Origin: Hymenobacter arizonensis
GTDB taxonomy: Bacteria > Bacteroidota > Bacteroidia > Cytophagales > Hymenobacteraceae
Direction of reading: 5' to 3'
NCBI RefSeq assembly: GCF_900115775.1
Contig: NZ_FOXS01000005.1
Location: forward strand, 62,001-126,000
DNA: 64,000 nt
Made by a program: the position numbers and the translations under genes. This document shows, piece after piece, positions 53,651 through 62,331 of the stretch; within the stretch, counting starts at the first letter, position 1; each line of letters opens with the position of its first letter. The notes beneath the pieces were generated by a model that was not told the DNA's origin, did not search any database, and saw only the letters and a program-made list of their open reading frames with translations.

Positions 53651-54049
53651 ATGAATACTGACCCCATTGCCGACTACCTGACCCGGGTACGCAACGCCAT
53701 CAAGGCGAACCACCGGGTGGTAGAAATCCCGGCCAGCAACATCAAAAAGGAAATCACGAAGGTGCTCTATCATAAGGGCTACATTCAGTCGTACCGTTTT
53801 GATGATTCGTCGATTCAGGGCACCATCAAAATTGCTCTGAAGTACAACCCGACCACCAAGGCTCCTGCTATCACCAAGCTGCAGCGCGTTTCGACGCCTG
53901 GCTTGCGTCAGTACGTGTCTTCCGATAACCTGCCCCGGGTACTCAGCGGCTTGGGCGTCGCCATCATCTCGACCTCTAAGGGCGTGATGACGGAGAAAGA
54001 GTGCAAAACCGAGAACGTGGGCGGCGAGGTGCTGTGCTACGTGTACTAA
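53651..54049 (+). CDS. rpsH: 30S ribosomal protein S8
   Basis: The 132-residue primary 16S rRNA-binding protein starts MNTDPIADYLTRVRNAIKAN and ends with the signature STSKGVMTEKECKTENVGGE. It is the first gene of the second half of the spc region and is read from two tandem promoters. Confidence 0.98.
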   Translation: MNTDPIADYLTRVRNAIKANHRVVEIPASNIKKEITKVLYHKGYIQSYRFDDSSIQGTIKIALKYNPTTKAPAITKLQRVSTPGLRQYVSSDNLPRVLSGLGVAIISTSKGVMTEKECKTENVGGEVLCYVY

Positions 54050-54076
54050 TCCGGAACCGCTTTAGCTAACTCAATT

Positions 54077-54631
54077 ATGTCACGTATTGGTAAACTCCCG
54101 ATTTCCGTCCCTGCTGGGGTCGCTATCTCGGTTGAGAAAGACAACGTGGTAACGGTGAAAGGCCCTAAGGGCACGCTAACCACGCAAGTGGACCGCGACA
54201 TCAACGTTGCCATTGAAGACGGTACCCTCACGGTAACCCGTCCTACTGAGCAGAAGCGTCACAAGGCCATGCACGGCTTGTACCGCTCGCTCATCAACAA
54301 CATGGTTCAAGGCGTAAGCAATGGTTTCGAGAAGAAGCTGGAGCTTGTAGGTGTAGGTTACAAAGCCTCCCTCGCTGGTACCACGCTTGAGCTGGCCCTA
54401 GGCTACTCGCACAACATCTACATTGCCCTGCCGAAGGAAGTAACCGCTACCGCCGTTACCGAGAAAGGTAAGAACCCGATTGTGACGCTGAACAGCATCG
54501 ACAATCAGCTCCTGGGTCAGGTAGCCGCTAAAATTCGTTCCTTGCGTAAAGTCGAGCCTTACAAAGGCAAAGGTGTACGCTTCGTGGGCGAAATCATCCG
54601 TCGCAAAGCTGGTAAAACGGCCTCTAAATAA
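54077..54631 (+). CDS. rplF: 50S ribosomal protein L6
   Basis: The 184-residue protein with two related domains starts MSRIGKLPISVPAGVAISVE. The C-terminal L6 signature is in RKVEPYKGKGVRFVGEIIRR. Length is typical. Confidence 0.98.
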   Translation: MSRIGKLPISVPAGVAISVEKDNVVTVKGPKGTLTTQVDRDINVAIEDGTLTVTRPTEQKRHKAMHGLYRSLINNMVQGVSNGFEKKLELVGVGYKASLAGTTLELALGYSHNIYIALPKEVTATAVTEKGKNPIVTLNSIDNQLLGQVAAKIRSLRKVEPYKGKGVRFVGEIIRRKAGKTASK

Positions 54632-54640
54632 GTTCGCATC

Positions 54641-54991
54641 ATGGCATTTGATAAGGCACAACGCCGCAAGCGGATTCAGCGCATCATCCGTACCAAGGTG
54701 GCTGGCACGTCCGAGCGGCCGCGGCTCTCGGTGTTCCGTAGCAACACGGGCATCTACGCTCAGATTATCGACGACACGACCGGCCGCACGCTGGCTGCTG
54801 CAACGTCGAAAAAAGTAACCGCCGATGGCGGCAATGGCGTGGCCCTGGCTGCCGCCGTAGGTCGGCAGGTTGCCGCCGTTGCTTTGGAGAAAGGCATTAC
54901 CAAAGTGGTGTTCGACCGCTCGGGTTACCTCTACCACGGTCGCGTAAAATCATTGGCTGAAGGAGCCCGCGAAGGCGGCCTCAATTTCTAA
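54641..54991 (+). CDS. rplR: 50S ribosomal protein L18
   Basis: The 116-residue 5S rRNA-binding protein has an Arg/Lys-rich N-terminus (KAQRRKRIQRIIRTKVAGTS), RPRLSVFRSNTGIYAQIIDD and the conserved end VVFDRSGYLYHGRVKSLAEG. Confidence 0.98.
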   Translation: MAFDKAQRRKRIQRIIRTKVAGTSERPRLSVFRSNTGIYAQIIDDTTGRTLAAATSKKVTADGGNGVALAAAVGRQVAAVALEKGITKVVFDRSGYLYHGRVKSLAEGAREGGLNF

Positions 54992-54998
54992 GAATATC

Positions 54999-55574
54999 AT
55001 GGCGCAAGAACGCGACAACAATCGTCCTGGCGGAGACCGTCAGCGCAGCAACGACCGCGACCGGAACAAGGACAACTCCCGCATGGGCGCTGACTCCGAC
55101 TTCAAAGAAAAAGTAGTAGCCATCAACCGCGTAGCGAAGGTGGTGAAAGGCGGTCGCCGCTTTAGCTTCTCTGCCATTGTGGTAGTAGGCGACGGCAACG
55201 GCAACGTAGGCTACGGCCTCGGCAAAGCCAACGAAGTAACCGACGCCATTGCCAAAGGCATTGACGACGCTAAGAAGAACGTGGTGAAAGTGCCGATGTA
55301 CAAGCACACCGTTCCTCACCTCATGGAAGGCCGCTACGGCGGTGGTTTCGTGCTCATCCAGCCGGCTGCGGCTGGTACGGGTGTAATCGCCGGCGGTGCA
55401 ATGCGCGCCGTGTTCGAGAGCGCCGGTATCAAGGATGTACTGGCGAAGTCGAAAGGCTCGTCGAACCCCCACAACGTGGTAAAGGCTACCTTTGCTGCCT
55501 TGGCCAAAATGCGTGACCCGTTGCAGATTGCACAGGCACGTGGTATCTCTCTTGCCCGCGTTTTTAACGGTTAA
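54999..55574 (+). CDS. rpsE: 30S ribosomal protein S5
   Basis: The 191-residue protein is involved in accuracy of decoding. The core has FKEKVVAINRVAKVVKGGRR, GDGNGNVGYGLGKANEV and GGGFVLIQPAAAGTGVIAGG. A hydrophilic N-terminal extension of about 28 residues (RDNNRPGGDRQRSNDRDRNK) precedes it. Confidence 0.98.
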   Translation: MAQERDNNRPGGDRQRSNDRDRNKDNSRMGADSDFKEKVVAINRVAKVVKGGRRFSFSAIVVVGDGNGNVGYGLGKANEVTDAIAKGIDDAKKNVVKVPMYKHTVPHLMEGRYGGGFVLIQPAAAGTGVIAGGAMRAVFESAGIKDVLAKSKGSSNPHNVVKATFAALAKMRDPLQIAQARGISLARVFNG

Positions 55575-55579
55575 TTGAC

Positions 55580-55759
55580 ATGGCACAAATTCAAGTAAAG
55601 CTCGTGCGCAGCGCCATTGACCGCCCCGAGCGTCAAAAGCGCACCGTTCAGTCCCTGGGCCTGAACAAAATGAACAGCACCGCGCAGCACGAAGTAAACC
55701 CGTCCATCATGGGCATGGTGAACAGCGTGAAGCACCTGCTAGAAGTAACCGAACTGTAA
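55580..55759 (+). CDS. rpmD: 50S ribosomal protein L30
   Basis: A 59-residue gene easy to miss because of its size. ATG 55580 starts MAQIQVKLVRSAIDRPERQK, followed by the L30 core RTVQSLGLNKMNST and ends at TAA 55757-55759. It sits 5 bp after rpsE and 14 bp before rplO, the invariant position. Confidence 0.97.
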   Translation: MAQIQVKLVRSAIDRPERQKRTVQSLGLNKMNSTAQHEVNPSIMGMVNSVKHLLEVTEL

Positions 55760-55773
55760 GACTATATATCGTC

Positions 55774-56223
55774 ATGCTTAATCTCAGCAATCTATCGCCA
55801 GCCTACGGCTCGACTAAAAACGAGAAGCGGATTGGCCGGGGCGAAGGCTCCACGCGCGGTGGCACGTCGACCCGTGGTCACAAAGGCGCCAAGTCGCGTT
55901 CGGGCTACAAGCGCAAGTCCGGTTTTGAAGGTGGCCAAATGCCCCTCCAGCGCCGTGTGCCTAAGTTTGGCTTCACTAACATCAACCGTGTAGAGTACAA
56001 AGCCATCAACCTCGATGTGCTCGCTACCCTGCTCGAGAAGAACAGCGCCACCACTATGGATGCCGCTTACTTCATCTCTAACGGTCTGGTATCGAAAAAC
56101 GCTAAAATCAAAATCCTCGGTCGTGGCGAAGTTTCCACGGCTCTGGAAGTTCATGCTCACGCATTCTCGAAGTCGGCTGTTGAGGCCATCGAGAAGGCGG
56201 GCGGCAAAGCGGTAACGCTCTAA
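55774..56223 (+). CDS. rplO: 50S ribosomal protein L15
   Basis: The 149-residue protein has the Gly/Arg-rich N-terminal segment (KRIGRGEGSTRGGTSTRGHK, SGYKRKSGFEGGQMPLQRRV) and the C-terminal signature around VEVHAHAFS-like and KSAVEAIEKAGG. It is followed 15 bp later by secY. Confidence 0.97.
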   Translation: MLNLSNLSPAYGSTKNEKRIGRGEGSTRGGTSTRGHKGAKSRSGYKRKSGFEGGQMPLQRRVPKFGFTNINRVEYKAINLDVLATLLEKNSATTMDAAYFISNGLVSKNAKIKILGRGEVSTALEVHAHAFSKSAVEAIEKAGGKAVTL

Positions 56224-56238
56224 AAGCTACCTTCGGCA

Positions 56239-57558
56239 ATGAATAAGTTTATCGAATCGATAAAGAACATTTTTGCGATTGAGGATTTGCGTACGCGAAT
56301 CCTCAATACGCTTTTCTTCATTGCCATCTATCGCCTTGGCGTTTACGTGGTGTTGCCGGGTGTTGACCCGACGCGCCTTAAGACGGGTGCCGAAGGTTTG
56401 TTTGGCATTCTGGATACCCTCCTTGGAGGTGCATTTAGCAACGCGTCCATCTTCGCGTTGGGCATTATGCCTTACATCTCGGCTAGCATTGTGTTGCAGT
56501 TGCTCACCATTGCTGTTCCCTACTTCCAGAAGTTGCAGAAGGAGGGAGAGTCGGGCCGTAAGAAAATCAACCAGTACACGCGCATTCTCACGATTCCGAT
56601 TGTGTTGGCGCAGTCGGTTGGCTTTATTGCTACCATTAACGCGGACGCCATCATCAATCCGGGCACGTTCTTCACCGTGTCGACCATGATTATCATCACG
56701 GCCGGTACGTTGTTCTGCATGTGGCTGGGTGAGAAAATCACCGATAAAGGTATCGGCAACGGTATCTCGATGCTCATCATGATTGGCATCGTGTCGCGTC
56801 TCCCAGGTGCTATCATCGGTGAGGCAGTGGCAAAGGGGGTTAACAAGTCGCTCATTTTCCTCTTGGAGATGGTCGTTCTGTTCCTCGTCGTGATGGCCGT
56901 AATCGTGCTTACGCAAGCTGTTCGCCGCATTGCGGTGCAGTATGCCAAGCAGGTTGGTGGTACTACGCAGCTCGATGCTCAGCGTCAGTTTATTCCTCTT
57001 AAGGTGAATGCTGCTGGTGTAATGCCTATCATTTTCGCTCAGTCGTTGATGTTCGTGCCGGCTATCGTTGCCTCGGTATGGCAGAACCAGAGCGATATGG
57101 CGAGCTACATCGGCGTTAAGTTTTCGGACTACACGTCGTGGCAGTACAACCTGACGTTTGCGTTGCTCATCATCATTTTCACCTACTTCTACACGGCCAT
57201 CAGCGTCAATCCTAACCAGATTGCCGATGACCTGAAGCGGAGCGGGGGCTTTGTGCCGGGGGTGAAGCCAGGCCGCGACACGTCGGAGTTCATCGATGAA
57301 ATCCTGACTCGTGTCACGTTGCCGGGTGCTGTAGCTCTTGCACTGATTGCTATTTTCCCTGCTATTGCTTTGTTGCTTGGCGTTACACGTCCGTTCTCGG
57401 CATTCTATGGCGGCACGTCACTCATCATCATGGTGGGTGTGGTATTGGACACCGTGAACCAGGTACAGAGCTATTTGCTCATGCAGCACTACGATGGCAT
57501 GATGAAATCGGGCAAGCTGCGCGGTCGCACAGCTCAGCCCATTTCGGTGGCCTCGTAA
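56239..57558 (+). CDS. secY: Protein translocase subunit SecY
   Basis: The 439-residue channel protein with ten membrane segments has the plug-region pattern FGILDTLLGGAFSNASIFAL, the signature GIGNGISMLIMIGIVSRLP, and the cytoplasmic loop GFVPGVKPGRDTSEFIDEIL that contacts the ribosome and SecA. It works with SecE encoded at 28516. Confidence 0.99.
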   Translation: MNKFIESIKNIFAIEDLRTRILNTLFFIAIYRLGVYVVLPGVDPTRLKTGAEGLFGILDTLLGGAFSNASIFALGIMPYISASIVLQLLTIAVPYFQKLQKEGESGRKKINQYTRILTIPIVLAQSVGFIATINADAIINPGTFFTVSTMIIITAGTLFCMWLGEKITDKGIGNGISMLIMIGIVSRLPGAIIGEAVAKGVNKSLIFLLEMVVLFLVVMAVIVLTQAVRRIAVQYAKQVGGTTQLDAQRQFIPLKVNAAGVMPIIFAQSLMFVPAIVASVWQNQSDMASYIGVKFSDYTSWQYNLTFALLIIIFTYFYTAISVNPNQIADDLKRSGGFVPGVKPGRDTSEFIDEILTRVTLPGAVALALIAIFPAIALLLGVTRPFSAFYGGTSLIIMVGVVLDTVNQVQSYLLMQHYDGMMKSGKLRGRTAQPISVAS

Positions 57559-57565
57559 ATGAGTC

Positions 57566-58351
57566 ATGGCAAGCGGCAGTATTCAATATAAAACCGAAGA
57601 AGAGATTGACCTCATCCGTGCCAGTGCTTTAGTGCTGGCCAAGGCCCACGGCGAAATCGCGGGCATGGTGAAGGAAGGAGTGACGACGCGACAGCTTGAT
57701 AAGCGCGCGGAGGAGTTCATCCGGGACCATGGTGGAGTGCCTTCCTTCAAAGGCTACAATAAGTTTCCCTACAGCTTGTGCCTTTCGCCAAATTCGGTGG
57801 TGGTGCACGGGTTTGCTACCGACGAACCGCTGAAGAGCGGCGACATCTTATCGGTGGATTGCGGGGTTTACCTGAATGGCTTTCATTCAGACAGTGCCTA
57901 CACTTACCCAATAGGGGAGGTGAAGCCCGAAGTACTGAAGCTCTTGGCTGAAACCAAAGCGTCGCTGTACAAGGGTATTGAGCAAGCCGTGAGCGGCAAC
58001 CGCGTTGGTGACATCAGCTTCGCAATCCAAAACCATGTAGCCAGGTTGGGCTACGGGGTGGTGCGCGAGCTGGTTGGCCACGGAGTTGGCGCGAAGCTGC
58101 ACGAGAAGCCCGAAGTGCCTAATTATGGCAAACGGGGTTCCGGGCCGCTCTTGCAAACAGGTTTGGTATTGGCGATTGAGCCAATGATAAACCTGGGCAA
58201 AAAGGATGTGGTGCAGGAGGCGGATGGCTGGACTATTCGCACCAAAGACCGCAAGCCCTCAGCGCACTTTGAGCATACAGTTGTTGTTAGAAAAGATAAG
58301 GCGGAGATTCTCACGTCCTTTGAGTACATAGAAAAAGCATTGCAGCAGTAG
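57566..58351 (+). CDS. map: Methionine aminopeptidase, type I
   Basis: The 261-residue protein removes the initiator Met from new proteins. All metal ligands are in place: D98 in SVDCG, D109 in FHSDSAY, H172 in GHGVGAKLHE, E205 in AIEPM and E236 in HFEHTVVV, with substrate-side H81 in VVVHGF. It sits between secY and infA, a common place in Bacteroidota and Firmicutes. Confidence 0.98.
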   Translation: MASGSIQYKTEEEIDLIRASALVLAKAHGEIAGMVKEGVTTRQLDKRAEEFIRDHGGVPSFKGYNKFPYSLCLSPNSVVVHGFATDEPLKSGDILSVDCGVYLNGFHSDSAYTYPIGEVKPEVLKLLAETKASLYKGIEQAVSGNRVGDISFAIQNHVARLGYGVVRELVGHGVGAKLHEKPEVPNYGKRGSGPLLQTGLVLAIEPMINLGKKDVVQEADGWTIRTKDRKPSAHFEHTVVVRKDKAEILTSFEYIEKALQQ

Positions 58352-58356
58352 CCCTT

Positions 58357-58575
58357 ATGGCAAAACAAGCCTCGATTGAGCAGGACGGTACCATCCTCGA
58401 AGCCCTTTCCAACGCCATGTTCCGCGTGGAACTGGAGAACGGCCACCAGCTGATTGCCCACATTTCGGGTAAGATGCGGATGCACTACATCAAGATTCTG
58501 CCCGGCGATAAGGTGAAGCTGGAAATGTCTCCTTACGACTTGTCAAAGGGTCGCATCAAGTATCGTTATAAATAA
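58357..58575 (+). CDS. infA: Translation initiation factor IF-1
   Basis: The 72-residue OB-fold protein blocks the A site during initiation. It starts MAKQASIEQDGTILEALSNA, contains HISGKMRMHYIKILPGDKVK and ends DLSKGRIKYRYK. It is 5 bp after map. Confidence 0.98.
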   Translation: MAKQASIEQDGTILEALSNAMFRVELENGHQLIAHISGKMRMHYIKILPGDKVKLEMSPYDLSKGRIKYRYK

Positions 58576-58596
58576 ACTCGTTTCTCTCCACAGGTC

Positions 58597-58713
58597 ATGA
58601 AAGTAAAAACCTCGGTGAAAAAGCGTAGCGTGGACTGCAAACTGGTCCGCCGTAATGGCAAGCTCTACGTCATCAACAAGAAAAACCCCCGCTTCAAGCA
58701 GCGCCAGGGTTAA
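58597..58713 (+). CDS. rpmJ: 50S ribosomal protein L36
   Basis: A 38-residue gene below usual size cut-offs. It starts MKVKTSVKKRSVDCKLVRRN and ends NPRFKQRQG at TAA 58711-58713. Only one Cys (C14) remains of the zinc ribbon, so this is the zinc-free type. The 99-bp gap after it holds the hairpin GACAAC/GTTGTC (58746-58761). Confidence 0.97.
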   Translation: MKVKTSVKKRSVDCKLVRRNGKLYVINKKNPRFKQRQG

Positions 58714-58812
58714 TCCTTTTTTAGATTCCCGGAGCCTTGGGTACTGACAACCGTTGTTGTCGCCTTCCAAGCAGCTGCCGGGTTTCTGTCCGCAAACACT
58801 TAACCACACAAA

Positions 58813-59190
58813 ATGGCTCGTATCGCAGGGGTTGATATCCCGGACAACAAGCGCGGCGAAATCGCCCTGACTTACATCTTCGGCATTGGCCGGAGCAATT
58901 CTCAGAAAATTCTGGTGAAAGCCGGGGTTGACATCAACAAGAAGGTGAAGGACTGGTCCGACGAGGAGTCGGGTGCTATCCGTGCCATCATTGCTGCTGA
59001 GCACAAAACGGAAGGCGTTCTGCGCTCGGAGGTAACCACCAACATCAAGCGTTTGATGGACATTGGTTGCTACCGTGGCTTGCGTCACCGCAAAGGTCTA
59101 CCAGTTCGTGGTCAGCGCACCAAGAACAACTCGCGTACCCGCAAGGGCAAGCGTAAGACGGTAGCCGGCAAAAAGAAGGCAACCAAATAA
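58813..59190 (+). CDS. rpsM: 30S ribosomal protein S13
   Basis: The 125-residue head protein starts MARIAGVDIPDNKRGEIALT and ends with the signature CYRGLRHRKGLPVRGQRTKN followed by a basic tail that contacts tRNA. Confidence 0.98.
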   Translation: MARIAGVDIPDNKRGEIALTYIFGIGRSNSQKILVKAGVDINKKVKDWSDEESGAIRAIIAAEHKTEGVLRSEVTTNIKRLMDIGCYRGLRHRKGLPVRGQRTKNNSRTRKGKRKTVAGKKKATK

Positions 59191-59205
59191 TCTCACACGG
59201 GAATC

Positions 59206-59247
59206 GGCGCTGGCTACTGCGGATAATGTATCTGCGCGGCCAGCGCC
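59206..59247. repeat. Hairpin in the rpsM-rpsK gap
   Basis: The perfect 9-bp inverted repeat GGCGCTGGC/GCCAGCGCC encloses a 24-nt loop. There is no T-tract, so readthrough into rpsK is expected. Confidence 0.7.
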
Positions 59248-59277
59248 AACACCTCCCGCATTTTTTGCGATAACCAA

Positions 59278-59670
59278 ATGGCACAAAAAAGAAAAGACAA
59301 AGCCAAGAAGCGCGTTGTCGTGGTGGAGCAGGTTGGCCAGGTACACATCCGTGCCTCGTTCAACAACATCATCATCTCCATCACCAATAACAACGGTCAA
59401 GTTATTTCGTGGGCTTCGGCCGGCAAAATGGGCTTCCGTGGTTCCAAGAAAAATACGCCCTACGCCGCCCAAATGGCGATGAGCGACTGCGGTAAAGTAG
59501 CCCACGACCTGGGCATGCGCAAAGCCGAAGTATTCGTGAAAGGCCCGGGTTCGGGCCGTGAGTCGGCCATCCGCGCCCTCGGCAACGTGGGTATTGAGGT
59601 GACCACCATCCGCGACGTAACGCCGCTGCCCCACAACGGCTGCCGCCCTCCCAAGCGTCGTCGCGTTTAG
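59278..59670 (+). CDS. rpsK: 30S ribosomal protein S11
   Basis: The 130-residue platform protein has VHIRASFNNIIISITNNNGQ, SAGKMGFRGSKKNTPYAAQM and the C-terminal signature IRDVTPLPHNGCRPPKRRRV. Confidence 0.99.
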   Translation: MAQKRKDKAKKRVVVVEQVGQVHIRASFNNIIISITNNNGQVISWASAGKMGFRGSKKNTPYAAQMAMSDCGKVAHDLGMRKAEVFVKGPGSGRESAIRALGNVGIEVTTIRDVTPLPHNGCRPPKRRRV

Positions 59671-59696
59671 TTTTTAACTTCAGATAGTAGATTAAG

Positions 59697-60302
59697 ATGG
59701 CACGTTATACCGGCCCTACCTCAAAAATTGCCCGTCGCTTCAACGAGCCGATTTTCGGCCCCGACAAAGCGCTCAACAAGAAAGCCTATCCTCCGGGCCA
59801 GCACGGCCGCGGCCGTCGCAAGAAGCAGTCGGAGTACGCTGTCCAGCTGATGGAAAAGCAGAAGGTGAAGTACATGTACGGCATGTTGGAGAAGCAATTC
59901 GAAAACCTGTTCCACAAAGCAGCGACCATGCCCGGCATCACCGGTGACAACCTGCTCGCTCTGTTGGAAGCCCGTTTGGACAACGCCGTGTACCGTTTGG
60001 GCATCGCCTCGACGCGTCGCGCTGCTCGTCAGCTCGTTGGTCACAAGCACATCACCGTTAACGGCGAAGTTGTGAACATTCCTTCTTACCACCTCCGGGC
60101 TGGCGACGTGGTGGGTGTTCGCGAGAAGTCGAAGTCGTTGGAAGCCATTGCTACCAGCCTGTCGGTTCGTAACTCACGCCAGTTTTCTTGGTTGGAGTGG
60201 GATGGCAAGGAGATGGTTGGCAAGTTCATCAACGCTCCGGCCCGCGAGCTGATTCCTGAGAAAATCACGGAGCAGCTCATCGTCGAATTGTATTCGAAGT
60301 AA
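59697..60302 (+). CDS. rpsD: 30S ribosomal protein S4
   Basis: The 201-residue primary 16S-binding protein has KAYPPGQHGRGRRKKQSEYA and the S4 RNA-binding motif LDNAVYRLGIASTRRAARQL, HKHITVNGEVVNIPSY. The zinc-binding Cys residues of some S4 proteins are absent. Confidence 0.98.
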   Translation: MARYTGPTSKIARRFNEPIFGPDKALNKKAYPPGQHGRGRRKKQSEYAVQLMEKQKVKYMYGMLEKQFENLFHKAATMPGITGDNLLALLEARLDNAVYRLGIASTRRAARQLVGHKHITVNGEVVNIPSYHLRAGDVVGVREKSKSLEAIATSLSVRNSRQFSWLEWDGKEMVGKFINAPARELIPEKITEQLIVELYSK

Positions 60303-60317
60303 TTAACGCTACTGGTA

Positions 60318-60342
60318 GCGGCCCGGCAGTTTGTCGGGCCGC
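60318..60342. repeat. Hairpin in the rpsD-rpoA gap
   Basis: GCGGCCCG pairs perfectly with CGGGCCGC, and three more inner pairs make an 11-bp stem with a 3-nt loop. There is no T-tract. It lies 16 bp after rpsD and may modulate rpoA expression or protect the upstream mRNA end. Confidence 0.75.
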
Positions 60343-60392
60343 ACTTGTGCTTATACTTCAACAACTTTTTTTACATTTTTTACGCCCCACAT

Positions 60393-61382
60393 ATGTCAAT
60401 CTTAGCTTTTCAGATGCCGGAGAAAGTGGTGATGGAGAAATCCGACGACTTCACCGGGACGTTTGAATTTAAGCCGCTCGAGAAGGGCTACGGCGTCACC
60501 ATCGGCAATGCGCTGCGTCGCATTCTGTTGTCGTCGCTGGAGGGTTTCGCCATCACGTCGGTTCGCACGAACAGCGTGTTGCACGAGTTTTCGACCATCG
60601 AAGGTGTGATTGAGGACATGTCCGAAATCATCCTGAACCTGAAAATGGTCCGGTTCAAGAAGACCAGCGACGCCATTGCTGATAAAATTACGGTGCGCGT
60701 GAAAGGTCAGGAGACCTTTTCGGGTGCTGACATTGCCAAGTTTGCCAGCGGATTTGAGGTGTTGAACCCCGACCACGTGATTGCCCACCTTGACCCCAGC
60801 ACGGAGCTGGAGTTTGAGTTAACCATTGCTCGTGGCCGTGGCTATGTGCCTGCCGATGAGAACAAGCCAACTGACCAGGTTTTTGGTCAGATTGCTATCG
60901 ATGCTATCTACACGCCTATCAAGAACGTGAAGTACAGCATCGAGAACACCCGTGTGGAGCAAAAAACCGACTATGAGAAGCTCGTTATCGAGATTCAGAC
61001 CGACGGTTCGATTCACCCGGAGGAAGCACTGAAAGGTGCGGCCAACATCCTCATTCAGCACTTCATGCTGTTCTCGGATAACACGATGACCCTCGAAGGT
61101 CCTCGCGTGACCGAAGACGAGCCGATTGATGAGGAAACCATGCAGATGCGCAAGATGCTCAAGACTCCTTTGGAGGACATGGAGCTCAGCGTACGCGCCA
61201 AGAACTGCCTCAAGGCTGCCGACATCAAGACGATGGGCGAATTGGTGCAGCTCGAAATCGCTGACATGATGAAGTTCCGCAACTTCGGCAAGAAAAGCCT
61301 GACCGAGTTGGAGAACCTCGTTGAGGAGCGCGGCCTGGAGTTCGGTATGGACCTGGGCAAGTATCGCCTCGAAGAAGACTAG
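60393..61382 (+). CDS. rpoA: DNA-directed RNA polymerase subunit alpha
   Basis: From ATG 60393 (MSILAFQMPEKVVMEKSDDF) the protein has 329 residues. The N-terminal assembly domain has EKGYGVTIGNALRRILLSSL. The C-terminal DNA-binding domain has ELSVRAKNCLKAADIKTMGE and FRNFGKKSLTELENLVEERG. The frame is open back to 60345 without similarity. Confidence 0.98.
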   Translation: MSILAFQMPEKVVMEKSDDFTGTFEFKPLEKGYGVTIGNALRRILLSSLEGFAITSVRTNSVLHEFSTIEGVIEDMSEIILNLKMVRFKKTSDAIADKITVRVKGQETFSGADIAKFASGFEVLNPDHVIAHLDPSTELEFELTIARGRGYVPADENKPTDQVFGQIAIDAIYTPIKNVKYSIENTRVEQKTDYEKLVIEIQTDGSIHPEEALKGAANILIQHFMLFSDNTMTLEGPRVTEDEPIDEETMQMRKMLKTPLEDMELSVRAKNCLKAADIKTMGELVQLEIADMMKFRNFGKKSLTELENLVEERGLEFGMDLGKYRLEED

Positions 61383-61386
61383 TCGT

Positions 61387-61446
61387 AATGGCTGAACCGT
61401 TGGAAAGTTGACTGTATTGCAGTCGGTGGCCAGCGGTTCAGCCATT
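61387..61446. repeat. Palindrome in the rpoA-rplQ gap
   Basis: The perfect 13-bp arms at 61387-61399 and 61434-61446 (AATGGCTGAACCG and its complement) enclose an inner GACTG/CAGTC hairpin. It begins 4 bp after the rpoA stop in a 180-bp gap. The rest of the gap shows no gene. Confidence 0.8.
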
Positions 61447-61562
61447 CGCTTTGTATAAACCTTTTATTTTTTACCAGTGCGCCCAAGGGGCAGCGGTTCT
61501 AATGAGGCCATCAAGGCCCGCCGTGGTCGCCGCCCGCAAGTGCACATCTTTTCAAGCGTCCA

Positions 61563-62165
61563 ATGAGACACGGAAGAAAAATCAACCACCTGGGCCGGAC
61601 TACCGCCCACCGTCACGCGATGCTGTCGAACATGGCTTCGTCGCTCATCCTCCACAAGCGCATCACGACGACCGTAGCTAAGGCTAAGGCATTGCGCAAG
61701 TACGTGGAGCCCATGCTGACCAAGTCGAAGGAAGACACTACGCACTCGCGTCGTATGGTGTTTGCTGCATTGCAGGACAAAGAATCCATTAAGGAGTTGT
61801 TCGGTAACATTTCGAGCAAAATTGCTACCCGTCCCGGTGGCTACACTCGCATTCTGAAGCTGAGCGATACCCGTCTGGGCGACAACGCTGAGATGTGCAT
61901 CATCGAGCTGGTTGACTTCAACGAGACCCTACTGGATGCTAAGTCGGCCGCTGCTGAAAAGGCTACTACTACCCGCCGCTCGCGCAGCCGTGGTGGTAAG
62001 AAAGCTACTGGCGATGCTGCTGCTACTTCGGCTACCGAAGTAAGCGGCGAAGCTGTTGCTCCTGCTGCGGTAGTTGAGACGTCGGCTCCGGCTGATACCG
62101 CTACTGAGACCGTTAAAGAAGGCGAAAGTCGCGATGAAGCTAAGGCTGACGAGGCTGGTGCTTAA
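61563..62165 (+). CDS. rplQ: 50S ribosomal protein L17 with C-terminal extension
   Basis: The 200-residue protein has a normal L17 core to about residue 120 (MRHGRKINHLGRTTAHRHAM, ASSLILHKRITTTVAKAKAL, GGYTRILKLSDTRLGDNAEM). About 80 further residues form an Ala/Thr/Glu-rich tail of low complexity. It is the last gene of the supercluster. Confidence 0.98.
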   Translation: MRHGRKINHLGRTTAHRHAMLSNMASSLILHKRITTTVAKAKALRKYVEPMLTKSKEDTTHSRRMVFAALQDKESIKELFGNISSKIATRPGGYTRILKLSDTRLGDNAEMCIIELVDFNETLLDAKSAAAEKATTTRRSRSRGGKKATGDAAATSATEVSGEAVAPAAVVETSAPADTATETVKEGESRDEAKADEAGA

Positions 62166-62187
62166 TTAGCATTAACTGTTACGAATG

Positions 62188-62221
62188 AAAGGGACGCGCC
62201 GTGAGGTGCGTCCCTTTTTTT
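62188..62221 (+). terminator. Terminator after rplQ
   Basis: The stem AAAGGGACGC/GCGTCCCTTT has a 10-nt loop and a long T-tract. It closes the ribosomal supercluster. Confidence 0.93.
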
Positions 62222-62254
62222 GTGCGAGTAGGGTTCTAGGTCGCTTCTGGCGGC

Positions 62255-62293
62255 ACCTCACCCCTAGCCCTGCCGGGTACGACCCCTCTCCCG
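62255..62293. repeat. Left copy of a 39-bp inverted repeat outside the IS630 element
   Basis: Matches the complement of 63481-63519 with two mismatches. Its core is CCCTGCCGGGTACGACCCCT. It lies about 40 bp outside the IS end, and weaker similarity continues toward the IS on both sides. Confidence 0.8.
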
Positions 62294-62331
62294 GGGAGAG
62301 GGGAGCCGGACTATAGTAGCGAGGACTCTTA

